The position numbers were made by a program, and so were the translations under genes. A stretch of 64,000 bases of DNA from Bacteroidota bacterium. Lineage in GTDB: Bacteria; Bacteroidota; Bacteroidia; Flavobacteriales; Weeksellaceae. Within the stretch, counting starts at the first letter, position 1. Every line of letters starts with the position of its first letter. The stretch covers positions 1 to 64,000 of the forward strand of contig JAEYOX010000063.1 in NCBI GenBank assembly GCA_023411265.1. The letters are read 5' to 3'. This document shows, in pieces, positions 53,346 to 63,845 of the stretch. The notes under the pieces were generated by a model, which worked only from the letters and a program-made list of their open reading frames with translations, was not told where the DNA came from and searched no databases.

Positions 53346-54338
53346 ATGAAAATAGCTGTTGTAGGTGCTACCGGGATGGTGGGACAAGTGATGATGAAGG
53401 TACTGGAAGAAAGAAACTTCCCTGTAACAGAATTAATTCCCGTAGCATCAGAAAAATCCGTAGGCCAGAAAATATCTTTTAAAGGTGAAAAATATGCTGT
53501 CGTTTCCATGGAAGATGCAGTACATCAAAAACCCCATATTGCTTTATTTTCTGCTGGCGGAGAAACTTCAAAAAAATGGGCTCCAAAATTTGCGGAAGCC
53601 GGAACTTTCGTCATCGACAATTCATCCGTCTGGAGAATGGATCCTGACAAAAAACTGATCGTTCCGGAAATTAATGCTGATATTCTTGAAAAAACGGATA
53701 AAATAATTGCGAACCCCAATTGCTCTACAATACAACTGGTGATGGTTCTGCATCCACTGAATCTGAAATATAACCTGAAAAGAGTGGTTGTATCTACCTA
53801 TCAATCAGTTACCGGAACAGGAAAAGCTGCAGTGGATCAAATGAATGCCGAAATAAAGGGCGATTACAGTGTGAAAAAAGTGTATCCACATGAAATATTT
53901 AAAAATGCACTACCGCAATGTGATGAATTTTCAGATGAGGATTACACCAAAGAAGAATGGAAACTAATGAAGGAACCTATGAAAATTATGCAGGATGATA
54001 CCTTTACACTATCCGCTACGGCAGTGAGAGTTCCTGTGCAGGGAGGCCATTCTGAAAGTGTCAATATTGAATTTGAAAATGAATTTGATCTGAATGAAGT
54101 AAGAAAAATTCTCTCTGAATCCCAAGGCGTTCATTTGATGGACGAAGTAAAAATCGGAATGTATCCTACTCCGCTGTTTGCTGAGGGAAAAGATGAGGTT
54201 TTTGTCGGAAGAATACGGAGAGATCCCTCTCAGCCTAAAACAATTAACCTATGGATTGTAGCGGATAATCTCCGAAAAGGGGCCGCAACTAATGCGATAC
54301 AAATCGCCGAACATCTTATAGAAAAAAAAATAGTTTAA
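53346..54338 (+). CDS. asd: Aspartate-semialdehyde dehydrogenase
   Basis: 330 residues from ATG 53346 (a TTG at 53322 would overlap the previous gene). NADP-binding VVGATGMVGQ, catalytic Cys in ANPNCSTIQLV (about residue 127), and VTGTGKAAVDQM. It makes aspartate semialdehyde for lysine, threonine, methionine and diaminopimelate. A terminator follows. Confidence 0.97.
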   Translation: MKIAVVGATGMVGQVMMKVLEERNFPVTELIPVASEKSVGQKISFKGEKYAVVSMEDAVHQKPHIALFSAGGETSKKWAPKFAEAGTFVIDNSSVWRMDPDKKLIVPEINADILEKTDKIIANPNCSTIQLVMVLHPLNLKYNLKRVVVSTYQSVTGTGKAAVDQMNAEIKGDYSVKKVYPHEIFKNALPQCDEFSDEDYTKEEWKLMKEPMKIMQDDTFTLSATAVRVPVQGGHSESVNIEFENEFDLNEVRKILSESQGVHLMDEVKIGMYPTPLFAEGKDEVFVGRIRRDPSQPKTINLWIVADNLRKGAATNAIQIAEHLIEKKIV

Positions 54339-54342
54339 AATG

Positions 54343-54369
54343 AATCCCGCCTGATGCGGGATTTTTTGT
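54343..54369 (+). terminator. Terminator after asd
   Basis: AATCCCGC (54343-54350) and GCGGGATT (54356-54363), 5-nt loop CTGAT, then six T. Confidence 0.93.
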
Positions 54370-54397
54370 TAGAAATCTCAAACTTTAAACTTTCGGT

Positions 54398-55396
54398 ATG
54401 GAAATTAACAACACGGAAAAACGTAAATTTTCGCTACAGAGAAATATTGCTTTGGCAGGTTTTATCTTGTTTATTGCAAAGTTGTACGCTTGGCACATCA
54501 CCGGTTCTGATGCTGTTTTTTCCGATGCCATGGAAAGCACTGTAAATATCATTGCGGCATTCATGGGTTTGTATTCGCTGTATCTTGCCGCCAAACCCAA
54601 AGATTCGGATCACCCTTATGGACACGGCAAAGTGGAGTTTGTCACCTCAGGAATAGAAGGTGCTTTGATCATTTTTGCGGGAATTATGATCATTGTAGAA
54701 TCAGCAGATTCTTTACTTCATGGAAACACTCTTAAAGAGTTGAATTGGGGAATTCTTATTATCTCAATTTCGGCAATTGTCAACTATCTTTTAGGATATA
54801 TTTCCTATAAAAAAGGAGTGAAAGAAAATTCATTGGTTCTTCAGAGTTCAGGGAAGCATTTGCAAAGCGATACCATCACTACAATTGGCGTTGTTCTTAG
54901 TCTGATAATAGTCAATTATACACAACTTTTTTGGCTTGATGCTGTAGTCGCTACTGCTTTTGGTGGTTATATTATCTTTGCGGGATACAGAATCATTCGA
55001 AAATCCCTGAGCGGAATTATGGATGAAGCTGATCTTAAAATGGTGGCAGATATCGCTGAACTTCTCAACAGAAATCGAAAACGTGAGTGGATTGATGTTC
55101 ATAATCTTAAAATTCAACAATACGGAAGCAGGCTTCACATAGACGGACATATCACACTGCCCTGGTATTTTGAGCTGAGAGAAGCCCATTCGGAAATGGA
55201 AGAAATGATCAAATGTATCGCAAAAAGTACAGATCGGCCGGTAGAATTTAACTTTCATATGGACGATTGCAAACCTTTTTCCTGTGAAATTTGCCAGCTT
55301 TTTGAATGTCCAGTCCGGCAAAGACCTTTCGTAAAAAAAGTGGAATGGAACGTTGAAAACATTGCTCAACAGGACAAACACACCGTAAATGACTAA
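54398..55396 (+). CDS. Cation diffusion facilitator family transporter
   Basis: 332 residues with six transmembrane segments in the N-terminal two-thirds, HPYGHGKVEF (metal-site histidines and aspartate region) and a C-terminal cytoplasmic domain with a Cys/His-rich end (MDDCKPFSCEICQLFECPV). CDF proteins export Zn, Co, Fe or Mn in exchange for protons. The Cys-rich tail may sense metal; that is inference. It converges on DUF2752 with only 9 bp between stops. Confidence 0.9.
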   Translation: MEINNTEKRKFSLQRNIALAGFILFIAKLYAWHITGSDAVFSDAMESTVNIIAAFMGLYSLYLAAKPKDSDHPYGHGKVEFVTSGIEGALIIFAGIMIIVESADSLLHGNTLKELNWGILIISISAIVNYLLGYISYKKGVKENSLVLQSSGKHLQSDTITTIGVVLSLIIVNYTQLFWLDAVVATAFGGYIIFAGYRIIRKSLSGIMDEADLKMVADIAELLNRNRKREWIDVHNLKIQQYGSRLHIDGHITLPWYFELREAHSEMEEMIKCIAKSTDRPVEFNFHMDDCKPFSCEICQLFECPVRQRPFVKKVEWNVENIAQQDKHTVND

Positions 55397-55405
55397 GTTC
55401 TCCAG

Positions 55406-55789
55406 CTATAAATTCCTAATCACAAAATAAAACAGAATAACGCCCAAAACAATCTGAATCGCACGCTGACCAAACAGCACCTTTCTCATCACCGGATATT
55501 TTTCCGCAACACGTCTTCTTTGGAAAATGAGTCCCGCCGTTACATACGGAATGGCAGAAATGAGTAACGGATTGTAACAAAACGCATCAATAAAATTGAA
55601 ATGCAACAATGCGCGAAAAGCCCTTTGCGCTCCGCACCCGGGACAGTCTAATCCTGTTGCAAATTTAAAAGGGCATTTCAGGTAAAAAACTTTACTAGGG
55701 TCTGCAATGTAATACACAAAAACTGCGACCGTTAAAAAACTCGAAAGCAGAAAATAAACAAGAAATTTATTTTTAAACCCCACTTGCAA
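55406..55789 (-). CDS. DUF2752 membrane protein
   Basis: 127 residues. Three hydrophobic segments and the family motif CPGCGAQRAFRALLHFNFIDAF pattern at about residues 49-70 (Cys-x2-Cys, then Arg, Phe and His). DUF2752 proteins are short inner-membrane proteins of unknown role. The start lies inside the 3' end of the CD225 gene (17-nt overlap), so translation is coupled. Confidence 0.88.
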   Translation of the reverse strand: MQVGFKNKFLVYFLLSSFLTVAVFVYYIADPSKVFYLKCPFKFATGLDCPGCGAQRAFRALLHFNFIDAFCYNPLLISAIPYVTAGLIFQRRRVAEKYPVMRKVLFGQRAIQIVLGVILFYFVIRNL

Positions 55790-56072
55790 TCGCAGTAAAA
55801 ATTAAAGCACCATACATCAGCATAATTCCGATAATGCCCATTGCACCCACAATTAACGTTACCAAGGCAAGAATTTTCGCAGTTTTTGAATCCTGATGAG
55901 CACCTTCTATATCGCCTTTGTAAAATTTAGCTTCTACTTGTGCAGAATACCAAATCCCGATAACACCCAGAATATTGCAGCAGAAAAGTGTAATAAGTAT
56001 GTTTTCAATCAGCCAGGTTCTTGGTGGCACTGTGGAGCGATAATCTATTTGTGGTTCAGTTTGAATTTCCAT
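55773..56072 (-). CDS. CD225/dispanin-type membrane protein
   Basis: 99 residues from ATG 56072. PPRTWLIENILITLFCCNILG followed by KAKILAL-like second helix shows the CD225 pattern: an intramembrane segment, a short cytoplasmic loop (EAKFYKGDIEGAHQDSKTAK) and one transmembrane helix. Related eukaryotic proteins alter membrane fusion; the bacterial role is unknown. A TATCTTTG box (minus, 56073-56080) directly abuts the ATG. Confidence 0.8.
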   Translation of the reverse strand: MEIQTEPQIDYRSTVPPRTWLIENILITLFCCNILGVIGIWYSAQVEAKFYKGDIEGAHQDSKTAKILALVTLIVGAMGIIGIMLMYGALIFTAIASGV

Positions 56073-56080
56073 CAAAGATA
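56073..56080 (-). promoter_or_regulatory. -7 box touching the CD225 start codon
   Basis: TATCTTTG on the minus strand with no base between it and the ATG. If functional, the transcript would begin inside the coding frame, so this is either a chance match or the true start is further downstream. Confidence 0.3.
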
Positions 56081-56177
56081 ATTTTGTTAAATGTACATAT
56101 TTTTCAGTATAGATTGATAACATATTATTTATAAACAATCTAAATCAATCCGACTGGTAATCATCTTAAAATTTTTG

Positions 56178-56185
56178 TATTTTTG
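56178..56185 (+). promoter_or_regulatory. -7 box of acnA
   Basis: TATTTTTG, 37 nt before ATG 56223; no suitable TTG. Confidence 0.45.
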
Positions 56186-56222
56186 GAATCCGAAATTTCG
56201 GCTAATAAAAACATCTATAAAT

Positions 56223-58490
<2,268 letters not shown>

Positions 58491-58511
58491 AATAGATTTT
58501 TCTAATACTCG

Positions 58512-58544
58512 ATCCTCCAGGCTCTGCTCTGGAGGATTTTTTTT
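58512..58544 (+). terminator. Terminator after aconitase
   Basis: ATCCTCCAG (58512-58520) and CTGGAGGAT (58529-58537), 8-nt loop, then a T-run. Confidence 0.93.
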
Positions 58545-58563
58545 ATAAATTATTTCGATTATT

Positions 58564-58719
58564 GTGGAAGCAAGTATTTTTGTCACCGTTTCACTGTTGG
58601 TAACCTTTGTATTGTCGGTGATATTACAATTTAAAAAAGAAGAGAAATCAGAAACTAACGAAACTAAAATCACTCACACGCTTTCCAAAGCGCATCGTGC
58701 TGAGGAACAGGAGCAGTAA
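58564..58719 (+). CDS. Possible 51-residue single-helix membrane protein
   Basis: GTG start at 58564; the peptide has one hydrophobic segment (about residues 4-21, FVTVSLLVTFVLSVIL) followed by a charged tail. It overlaps the end of the pseudouridine synthase gene by 50 bp on the opposite strand. No promoter box is seen and it starts just after a terminator. Shape resembles other small envelope proteins, but existence is uncertain. Confidence 0.25.
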   Translation: MEASIFVTVSLLVTFVLSVILQFKKEEKSETNETKITHTLSKAHRAEEQEQ

Positions 58720-59362
58720 TTTCCACAGGATCTTTAGTAACAGGATGAATAAAATTCAGTTTTCGGGCGTGAAGTGAAATACTGCCATCGGGATTGGAGC
58801 GCGGCGCACCATATTTCAGATCACCTTTCACGGGGACGCCTATTTTGGATAGCTGCGCCCGGATCTGGTGATGCCTTCCTGTTTCTAGGTTAACTTCCAA
58901 CAACTGATAATTTTCCAATGTTTGGATAATTTCATAGGATAAAACCGCTTCCTTTGCACCTTCAGTAGCTTTCGGAAAAACAATAGCCTTATTATTTTTC
59001 TCATTTTTTCTGAGAAAATGCGTCAATTTCTGACTCTGGGGAATCGTTTCTTTCGGTACAATAGCCCAGTATGTTTTTTGGATCTCACGGTTTTTCACCA
59101 TTTGAGTAAGCCGGGAAAGAGCCTTAGATGTTTTGGCATACATCACCAGCCCTGAAGTTGGCCTGTCGATTCTGTGAACCAATCCCAGATAAACATTTCC
59201 GGGTTTGCTATCGCGGATTTTGATAAACTTTTTAATAGAGTCCAGCAGCGACTCGTCACCGGTTTTATCTCCTTGCACCAGTTGTCCGGCCTTTTTATTA
59301 ATCACCATGAGATGATTGTCTTCATAAACAATCTGCAGGCTTTGAAACTCTTTATCGTACAT
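58670..59362 (-). CDS. RluA-family 23S/tRNA pseudouridine synthase
   Basis: 230 residues without an S4 domain. The catalytic aspartate is in HRIDRPTSGLVMYAK (about residues 64-78), and the ETGRHHQIRAQL motif follows. It isomerises uridine to pseudouridine in RNA; the exact target is not evident. It follows the small membrane gene on the same strand (12 nt gap). Confidence 0.93.
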   Translation of the reverse strand: MYDKEFQSLQIVYEDNHLMVINKKAGQLVQGDKTGDESLLDSIKKFIKIRDSKPGNVYLGLVHRIDRPTSGLVMYAKTSKALSRLTQMVKNREIQKTYWAIVPKETIPQSQKLTHFLRKNEKNNKAIVFPKATEGAKEAVLSYEIIQTLENYQLLEVNLETGRHHQIRAQLSKIGVPVKGDLKYGAPRSNPDGSISLHARKLNFIHPVTKDPVEITAPVPQHDALWKACE

Positions 59363-59374
59363 TGTTGGCAGAAA

Positions 59375-59704
59375 CTATTGCGGTCTTGGAATTCGGGGTC
59401 TGTTAAAAATCGAAATCACGACTCCAGCAAACAAACCTATGGTTTTCATCATACCAAAACGGCTTTCTTCCGGAAGAAATGCTCCGATGATACACATTGC
59501 AGCACATAAGTACATCGGATAAATAAAATTCCCGTTGGAAAGTGTAGGTGCCATGAGAATAAAACTGACCCCAATCAACATATAAAATATCTTCTGAGAG
59601 AGAAGTTCATTAATTTCAGGAGTAAAAAAATTGAACCAGCCGGCCAAAAGACAGACAAGTGCTACCAAGGAAACGAGGGCTTGCAAGGATTGTTTATTGT
59701 TCAT
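59375..59704 (-). CDS. Small membrane protein, unknown function
   Basis: 109 residues with about four hydrophobic segments (9-26, 40-57, 62-78, 85-101) and a basic C-terminus (NRPRIPRPQ). No recognised domain. It is packed between panB (adjacent, no gap) and the pseudouridine synthase, so it is part of the crp-panB unit. Confidence 0.65.
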   Translation of the reverse strand: MNNKQSLQALVSLVALVCLLAGWFNFFTPEINELLSQKIFYMLIGVSFILMAPTLSNGNFIYPMYLCAAMCIIGAFLPEESRFGMMKTIGLFAGVVISIFNRPRIPRPQ

Positions 59705-60520
59705 TTAATAGCTTTCATTTTTGTTGGGAAACTTCACTTTTTTCACATCCTGAACATACTGCGCAACCGCTCCGGTGATTTCCGTATACAAATTAAGGTA
59801 TCGTCTCAGGAATTTCGGTGAAAAATCTTTGTTCATGCCTACCATATCGTGATATACAAGCACTTGCCCGTCGCAATCAGATCCGGCACCAATTCCGACG
59901 GTAGGGATAGTTATACTTTCTGAAACTTGTTTTGCCAAATCGGCAGGAATTTTTTCGAGAACTAATGCGAAACATCCTAAATCCTCCACCAGTTTTGCAT
60001 CCTTCAATAATTTTTCTGCTTCCTCATTTTTTTTAGCCCGAACTTTATAGGTTCCGAACTGATATATGGATTGAGGCGTAAGTCCTAAATGTGCCATGAC
60101 AGGAATTCCTGCATTTACTATTTTACGGATAGAATCTTCTATTTCACTTCCGCCTTCTATTTTCACAGCATGCGCTCCGCCTTCTTTCATCATGCGGACT
60201 GCTGATTCCAGAGCTTTTTCAGGATTACTCTGATAAGTTCCGAATGGAAGATCGGCTACTACCAAAGCTCTTTCCACACCACGAACCACACATTGTGTAT
60301 GGTAAATCATTTGATCGAGCGTAATGGGAAGCGTTGTCTCAAAACCGGCCATTACATTGGCTGCAGAGTCTCCCACCAGAATTGCATCTACCCCACCTGC
60401 ATCCAGCATTTTGGCTGTAGTGAAATCATAAGCAGTAAGCATACTGATCTTCTCCTTGTCGAATTTCATTTTCCGCAGCGTCTCTGTGGTGATTTTTTTG
60501 ATTTCAGAATGTACAGACAT
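59705..60520 (-). CDS. panB: 3-methyl-2-oxobutanoate hydroxymethyltransferase
   Basis: 271 residues. MLTAYDFTTAKMLDAGGVDAILVGDS (start of the TIM barrel), GTYKVRAK, VGIGAGSDCDGQVLVYHD. It makes ketopantoate, the first committed step of pantothenate and CoA synthesis. Other pan genes are not nearby. It lies 33 nt after the Crp/Fnr gene. Confidence 0.96.
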   Translation of the reverse strand: MSVHSEIKKITTETLRKMKFDKEKISMLTAYDFTTAKMLDAGGVDAILVGDSAANVMAGFETTLPITLDQMIYHTQCVVRGVERALVVADLPFGTYQSNPEKALESAVRMMKEGGAHAVKIEGGSEIEDSIRKIVNAGIPVMAHLGLTPQSIYQFGTYKVRAKKNEEAEKLLKDAKLVEDLGCFALVLEKIPADLAKQVSESITIPTVGIGAGSDCDGQVLVYHDMVGMNKDFSPKFLRRYLNLYTEITGAVAQYVQDVKKVKFPNKNESY

Positions 60521-60553
60521 GGTGTTGGATTAAATTGAAAAATGTAAGAAAAA

Positions 60554-61267
60554 TCAGAGAATTACGTGTCCCAGTTTTATCAGTTTTTCGCGATTCAGAA
60601 TCTTGATGTTCCTTCCTTCCGTTTCTATAAGACTATCTTGTTTAAACTCTGAAATAAGACGAATGGCACTCTCAGTAGCCGTTCCTATAATATTGGCGAT
60701 TTCTTCTCTAGTTAATGAAATATTAATGAAACCTTCCGGATCCGTTCCTAATTTCTGTTCCAAGAGAAGAAGAATCTCAGCGAGTCGCTCGCGTACAGTT
60801 TTTTGCGCCAGAAAGGTAATCGTATTAGAACTTTCCCCCAACTCGAAAGCTACTTTCTGCAGCATAACAAAAGACAGTTTTCCATCTACTTCCAGGAGAT
60901 GCATGAAAAGATCTGAGGGAATCATCAGTGCTTCTATATCTGTCATAGCTTCTGCTTTTGCCTGAAAATTTTCTCCGCAAAGCAAAGATCGGTACCCTAT
61001 CATATCGCCGTCTTTTATGAACCTCAGAATCTGCTCTTTTCCGTAGGCTCCGAGTTTGGATAACTTGGCGGTTCCGTTTTCGATGTAAAAAACTGTTTTG
61101 GGCGTTTCCTGCTCATCGAACATCATTTCGCCTTTTCGAAAATTCACCTTTTCTACTGCATTTTTATAACGTTTGAAATCCTCTTCAGATAATCTTTCTT
61201 TAAAAGCCTCATCATTAAAAATTTGCTTCAGGCTCTCGTCGATCATCATTTGTTTCTCGTGCGACAT
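60554..61267 (-). CDS. Crp/Fnr-family transcription regulator
   Basis: 237 residues from ATG 61267. N-terminal cyclic-nucleotide-binding-like beta-roll (about 25-140) and a C-terminal HTH with LTREEIANIIGTATESAIRLI. The recognition helix keeps the Glu and Arg that contact TGA in Crp and Fnr. It has only one cysteine, so no Fnr-type iron-sulfur cluster. Divergent from ccoI, with a TGA-N6-TCA box in between; likely controls respiration genes and itself. Confidence 0.88.
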   Translation of the reverse strand: MSHEKQMMIDESLKQIFNDEAFKERLSEEDFKRYKNAVEKVNFRKGEMMFDEQETPKTVFYIENGTAKLSKLGAYGKEQILRFIKDGDMIGYRSLLCGENFQAKAEAMTDIEALMIPSDLFMHLLEVDGKLSFVMLQKVAFELGESSNTITFLAQKTVRERLAEILLLLEQKLGTDPEGFINISLTREEIANIIGTATESAIRLISEFKQDSLIETEGRNIKILNREKLIKLGHVIL

Positions 61268-61272
61268 TTTTA

Positions 61273-61284
61273 TGACATTTATCA
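61273..61284. promoter_or_regulatory. Fnr-like box between crp and ccoI
   Basis: TGACATTTATCA fits TGA-N6-TCA. It lies directly beyond the crp -7 box, over the likely crp start site, and its centre is 57.5 nt from the final G of the ccoI -7 box. Confidence 0.4.
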
Positions 61285-61285
61285 G

Positions 61286-61316
61286 CAAAAATAGGCTTTT
61301 TTAACCGACAAGACAA
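61286..61316 (-). promoter_or_regulatory. Promoter of crp-panB
   Basis: On the minus strand TTG (61316-61314), a 20-nt spacer and TATTTTTG (61293-61286): full consensus, with an 18-nt leader. Confidence 0.7.
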
Positions 61317-61328
61317 AGTTTTTTGGCC

Positions 61329-61336
61329 TATTTTTG
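61329..61336 (+). promoter_or_regulatory. -7 box of ccoI
   Basis: TATTTTTG, 22 nt before the GTG at 61359. No TTG at usual spacing, fitting an activator-dependent promoter. Confidence 0.5.
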
Positions 61337-61358
61337 TGGGTCAATTTATAAATAGAAA

Positions 61359-63740
61359 GTGTCGGAGAACTGTTTCCATTGCGGGCAAAATATAGAAAAA
61401 GAGCGCATTAGCTTTAATGATAAGCTTTTTTGCTGTACAGGTTGCAAATCGGTATATGAAATCCTGAACCTGAACAATCTTGAGAACTTTTATGCACTAA
61501 ATAAAAATTCGGGGGTACGGCCGGATGAAAGGACCCACGAATTTGATTATCTTGACACTCCTGAAATCTTCAACCGTATTACAGATTTTTCTGAGGGAAG
61601 CACAACGGTAGTCACTTTTAAAATTCCAGTGATCCATTGTTCTTCCTGCATCTGGCTGCTGGAAAGCCTTTCCACTTTGAATCCTGATATTCGATTTACG
61701 CAGGTTAATTTCACCGCAAAAACACTTCAGATCTCCTTTAATCATCAGGAACTGAAACTGAGCGAACTGGCAAAATTCTTAGCAAAATTAGGTTATAAAC
61801 CGGTCATCAATTTGGAAACGGCCGATAAAAAGAAGGATCATCTGGATAAAACGCTTCTGATAAAACTGGCGATTGCCGGGTTTGCTTTCGGAAACGGAAT
61901 GTTTTTCAGCTTCCCCGAATATGCCAATGAAATTCTTGGTCTGAATGATTACTGGATGGATCGTTATAAAAATCTGTTTCGTTTCATCATGTTTCTGCTG
62001 GCCACGCCTGTGGTTTTTTATTCCGCATCGGATTATTTCAAATCAGCATTGTTTGGTTTAAGGAATAAAATCATCAACATTGATGTTCCTATAGCATTGG
62101 GAATCATGGTTTTATATGGACGCAGCATTTACGAAGTGGTTACAGATTACGGTCCGGGATATTTCGATACACTTTGTGGTCTTTTGTTTTTTATGCTTTT
62201 AGGGAAAATCTTTCAGAGAAGAACCTACAGCGCACTTTCCTACGACAGGGATTATAAATCTTTCTATCCTATTGCAGTTACTAAAGTTGATTTCAACGGA
62301 AAACAGGAAAACATTCTACTTTCCGATTTATCTGTGGGCGACCGTATCATGGTACGCAATCAGGAAATAATTCCGGTGGATGGCATCCTGATCAGCGGCG
62401 AAGGTAATATTGATAACAGTTTCATCACCGGGGAGAGTTCTACGGTTCCCAAAACTGCAGGCGACAAAATTTTTGCAGGTGGAAAGCAAATTGGTTCGGT
62501 ACTGGAACTGGAAGTCATTAAAAATGTAGATCAAAGTTACCTTACACAATTATGGAATAAGGAAGCGTTCAAAAAACACGAAACAGGACTGGATACGATG
62601 ACCAACCGTGTAAGTAAATATTTCACTATCATTATATTAGGAATTACATTAGCTGCGGGAATTTATTGGAGTACGGTGGATTTTGATAAAATGTTTCAGG
62701 TGGTTTCTGCGATTCTGATTGTCGCCTGTCCATGCGCATTAGCCTTGTCTGCACCGTTTACTTTGGGACATATCATGAGAATTCTGGGACGGAATAAATT
62801 CTATGTGAAAGATACGCTGACCCTCGAAAAACTTGCCAAAATTCAAACCATAGTGTTTGACAAAACCGGAACCATCACGCACAACAAGAGATCCGATATT
62901 CATTATGAAGGAAAGGAAATTGAAGAATTTGATATTGAGAATATAAAATCTCTTTTAAAGAACTCGAATCATCCTTTATCCAAAGCATTGTATGAATTCC
63001 TAAAAACAGAAGATTCCTATCTTCCAACCGATAATTTTCAGGATACTCCAGGCAAAGGATATTCCGCAAAAGTACGCGGCATACAATACAAAATAGGTTC
63101 AGGAAGCTATAACGGGCAGGTTTCACGAAATCACGAAACGGCAGTTTACATCAGCAAGAACGATGAATTCCTTGGGAAATTTATCTTTAAAAACGAATAC
63201 CGTTCCGGGCTGAAACAATTGTTTTCGAATTTAATAAATTATAAGATTCATATCCTGAGTGGCGATAACAGTTCGGAAGAAAAAAACCTGAGAACCAGCA
63301 TCCCTGAAGCGGCAGGAATGGCCTTCAATCAGGATCCGGAAAGCAAACTGAACTACATAAAAAAATTACAGGACGAAGGTGAAAAAGTGGCCATGCTGGG
63401 AGACGGACTGAATGATGCAGGTGCCCTGAAACAGAGCGATGTAGGGATTGCAGTAGCAGATGACACCAATTCTTTCACCCCTTCTTCAGATGTTATTATG
63501 AACGGCCAAAAAGTAGTGGAACTGAATAAATACCTGAGTCTTACCCACGATGCGATGACGATTGTAAAAATTACGTTTGGGATCAGCTTTGCGTACAATG
63601 TAGTCGGACTATCACTGGCAGTCTTAGGTTATATGTCACCCTTGGTAGCTGCTATTTTAATGCCGATAAGCTCCATAACTGTAGTAGCTTTTACCTCGGC
63701 TGCCACGTGGATAAGAAGCAGAAAGTATTTCAATATTTAA
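61359..63740 (+). CDS. ccoI: Cu-translocating P-type ATPase for cbb3 oxidase assembly (CcoI-like)
   Basis: 793 residues, GTG start. N-terminal Cys-rich metal-binding domain (CFHCG, FCCTGCKSVY), an HMA-like domain with IHCSSCIW, the transport-site CPCALALSAP, phosphorylation site DKTGTITHN, and the hinge GDGLNDAGALKQSD. The CCTGCKSVY-type N-terminal domain is typical of the CcoI/FixI branch, which supplies copper for cbb3 oxidase. ccoS starts 105 nt downstream. Confidence 0.92.
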   Translation: MSENCFHCGQNIEKERISFNDKLFCCTGCKSVYEILNLNNLENFYALNKNSGVRPDERTHEFDYLDTPEIFNRITDFSEGSTTVVTFKIPVIHCSSCIWLLESLSTLNPDIRFTQVNFTAKTLQISFNHQELKLSELAKFLAKLGYKPVINLETADKKKDHLDKTLLIKLAIAGFAFGNGMFFSFPEYANEILGLNDYWMDRYKNLFRFIMFLLATPVVFYSASDYFKSALFGLRNKIINIDVPIALGIMVLYGRSIYEVVTDYGPGYFDTLCGLLFFMLLGKIFQRRTYSALSYDRDYKSFYPIAVTKVDFNGKQENILLSDLSVGDRIMVRNQEIIPVDGILISGEGNIDNSFITGESSTVPKTAGDKIFAGGKQIGSVLELEVIKNVDQSYLTQLWNKEAFKKHETGLDTMTNRVSKYFTIIILGITLAAGIYWSTVDFDKMFQVVSAILIVACPCALALSAPFTLGHIMRILGRNKFYVKDTLTLEKLAKIQTIVFDKTGTITHNKRSDIHYEGKEIEEFDIENIKSLLKNSNHPLSKALYEFLKTEDSYLPTDNFQDTPGKGYSAKVRGIQYKIGSGSYNGQVSRNHETAVYISKNDEFLGKFIFKNEYRSGLKQLFSNLINYKIHILSGDNSSEEKNLRTSIPEAAGMAFNQDPESKLNYIKKLQDEGEKVAMLGDGLNDAGALKQSDVGIAVADDTNSFTPSSDVIMNGQKVVELNKYLSLTHDAMTIVKITFGISFAYNVVGLSLAVLGYMSPLVAAILMPISSITVVAFTSAATWIRSRKYFNI

Positions 63741-63784
63741 AGACTATTTAGACGGATTTTAAATTAATCTTATTTTGGGTTTAC

Positions 63785-63796
63785 TGATTAATATCA
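63785..63796. promoter_or_regulatory. Fnr-like box upstream of ccoS
   Basis: TGATTAATATCA is a perfect TGAT-N4-ATCA match. Its centre is 47.5 nt from the final G of the ccoS -7 box. Confidence 0.5.
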
Positions 63797-63830
63797 TTAT
63801 TTTTACTTAAATTTGGGGTCTTATATATTT

Positions 63831-63838
63831 TAATTTTG
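63831..63838 (+). promoter_or_regulatory. -7 box of the cco operon
   Basis: TAATTTTG ends 7 nt before ATG 63846. The nearest TTG (63813-63815) is only 15 nt upstream, shorter than the consensus. Confidence 0.5.
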
Positions 63839-63845
63839 CATTGCT

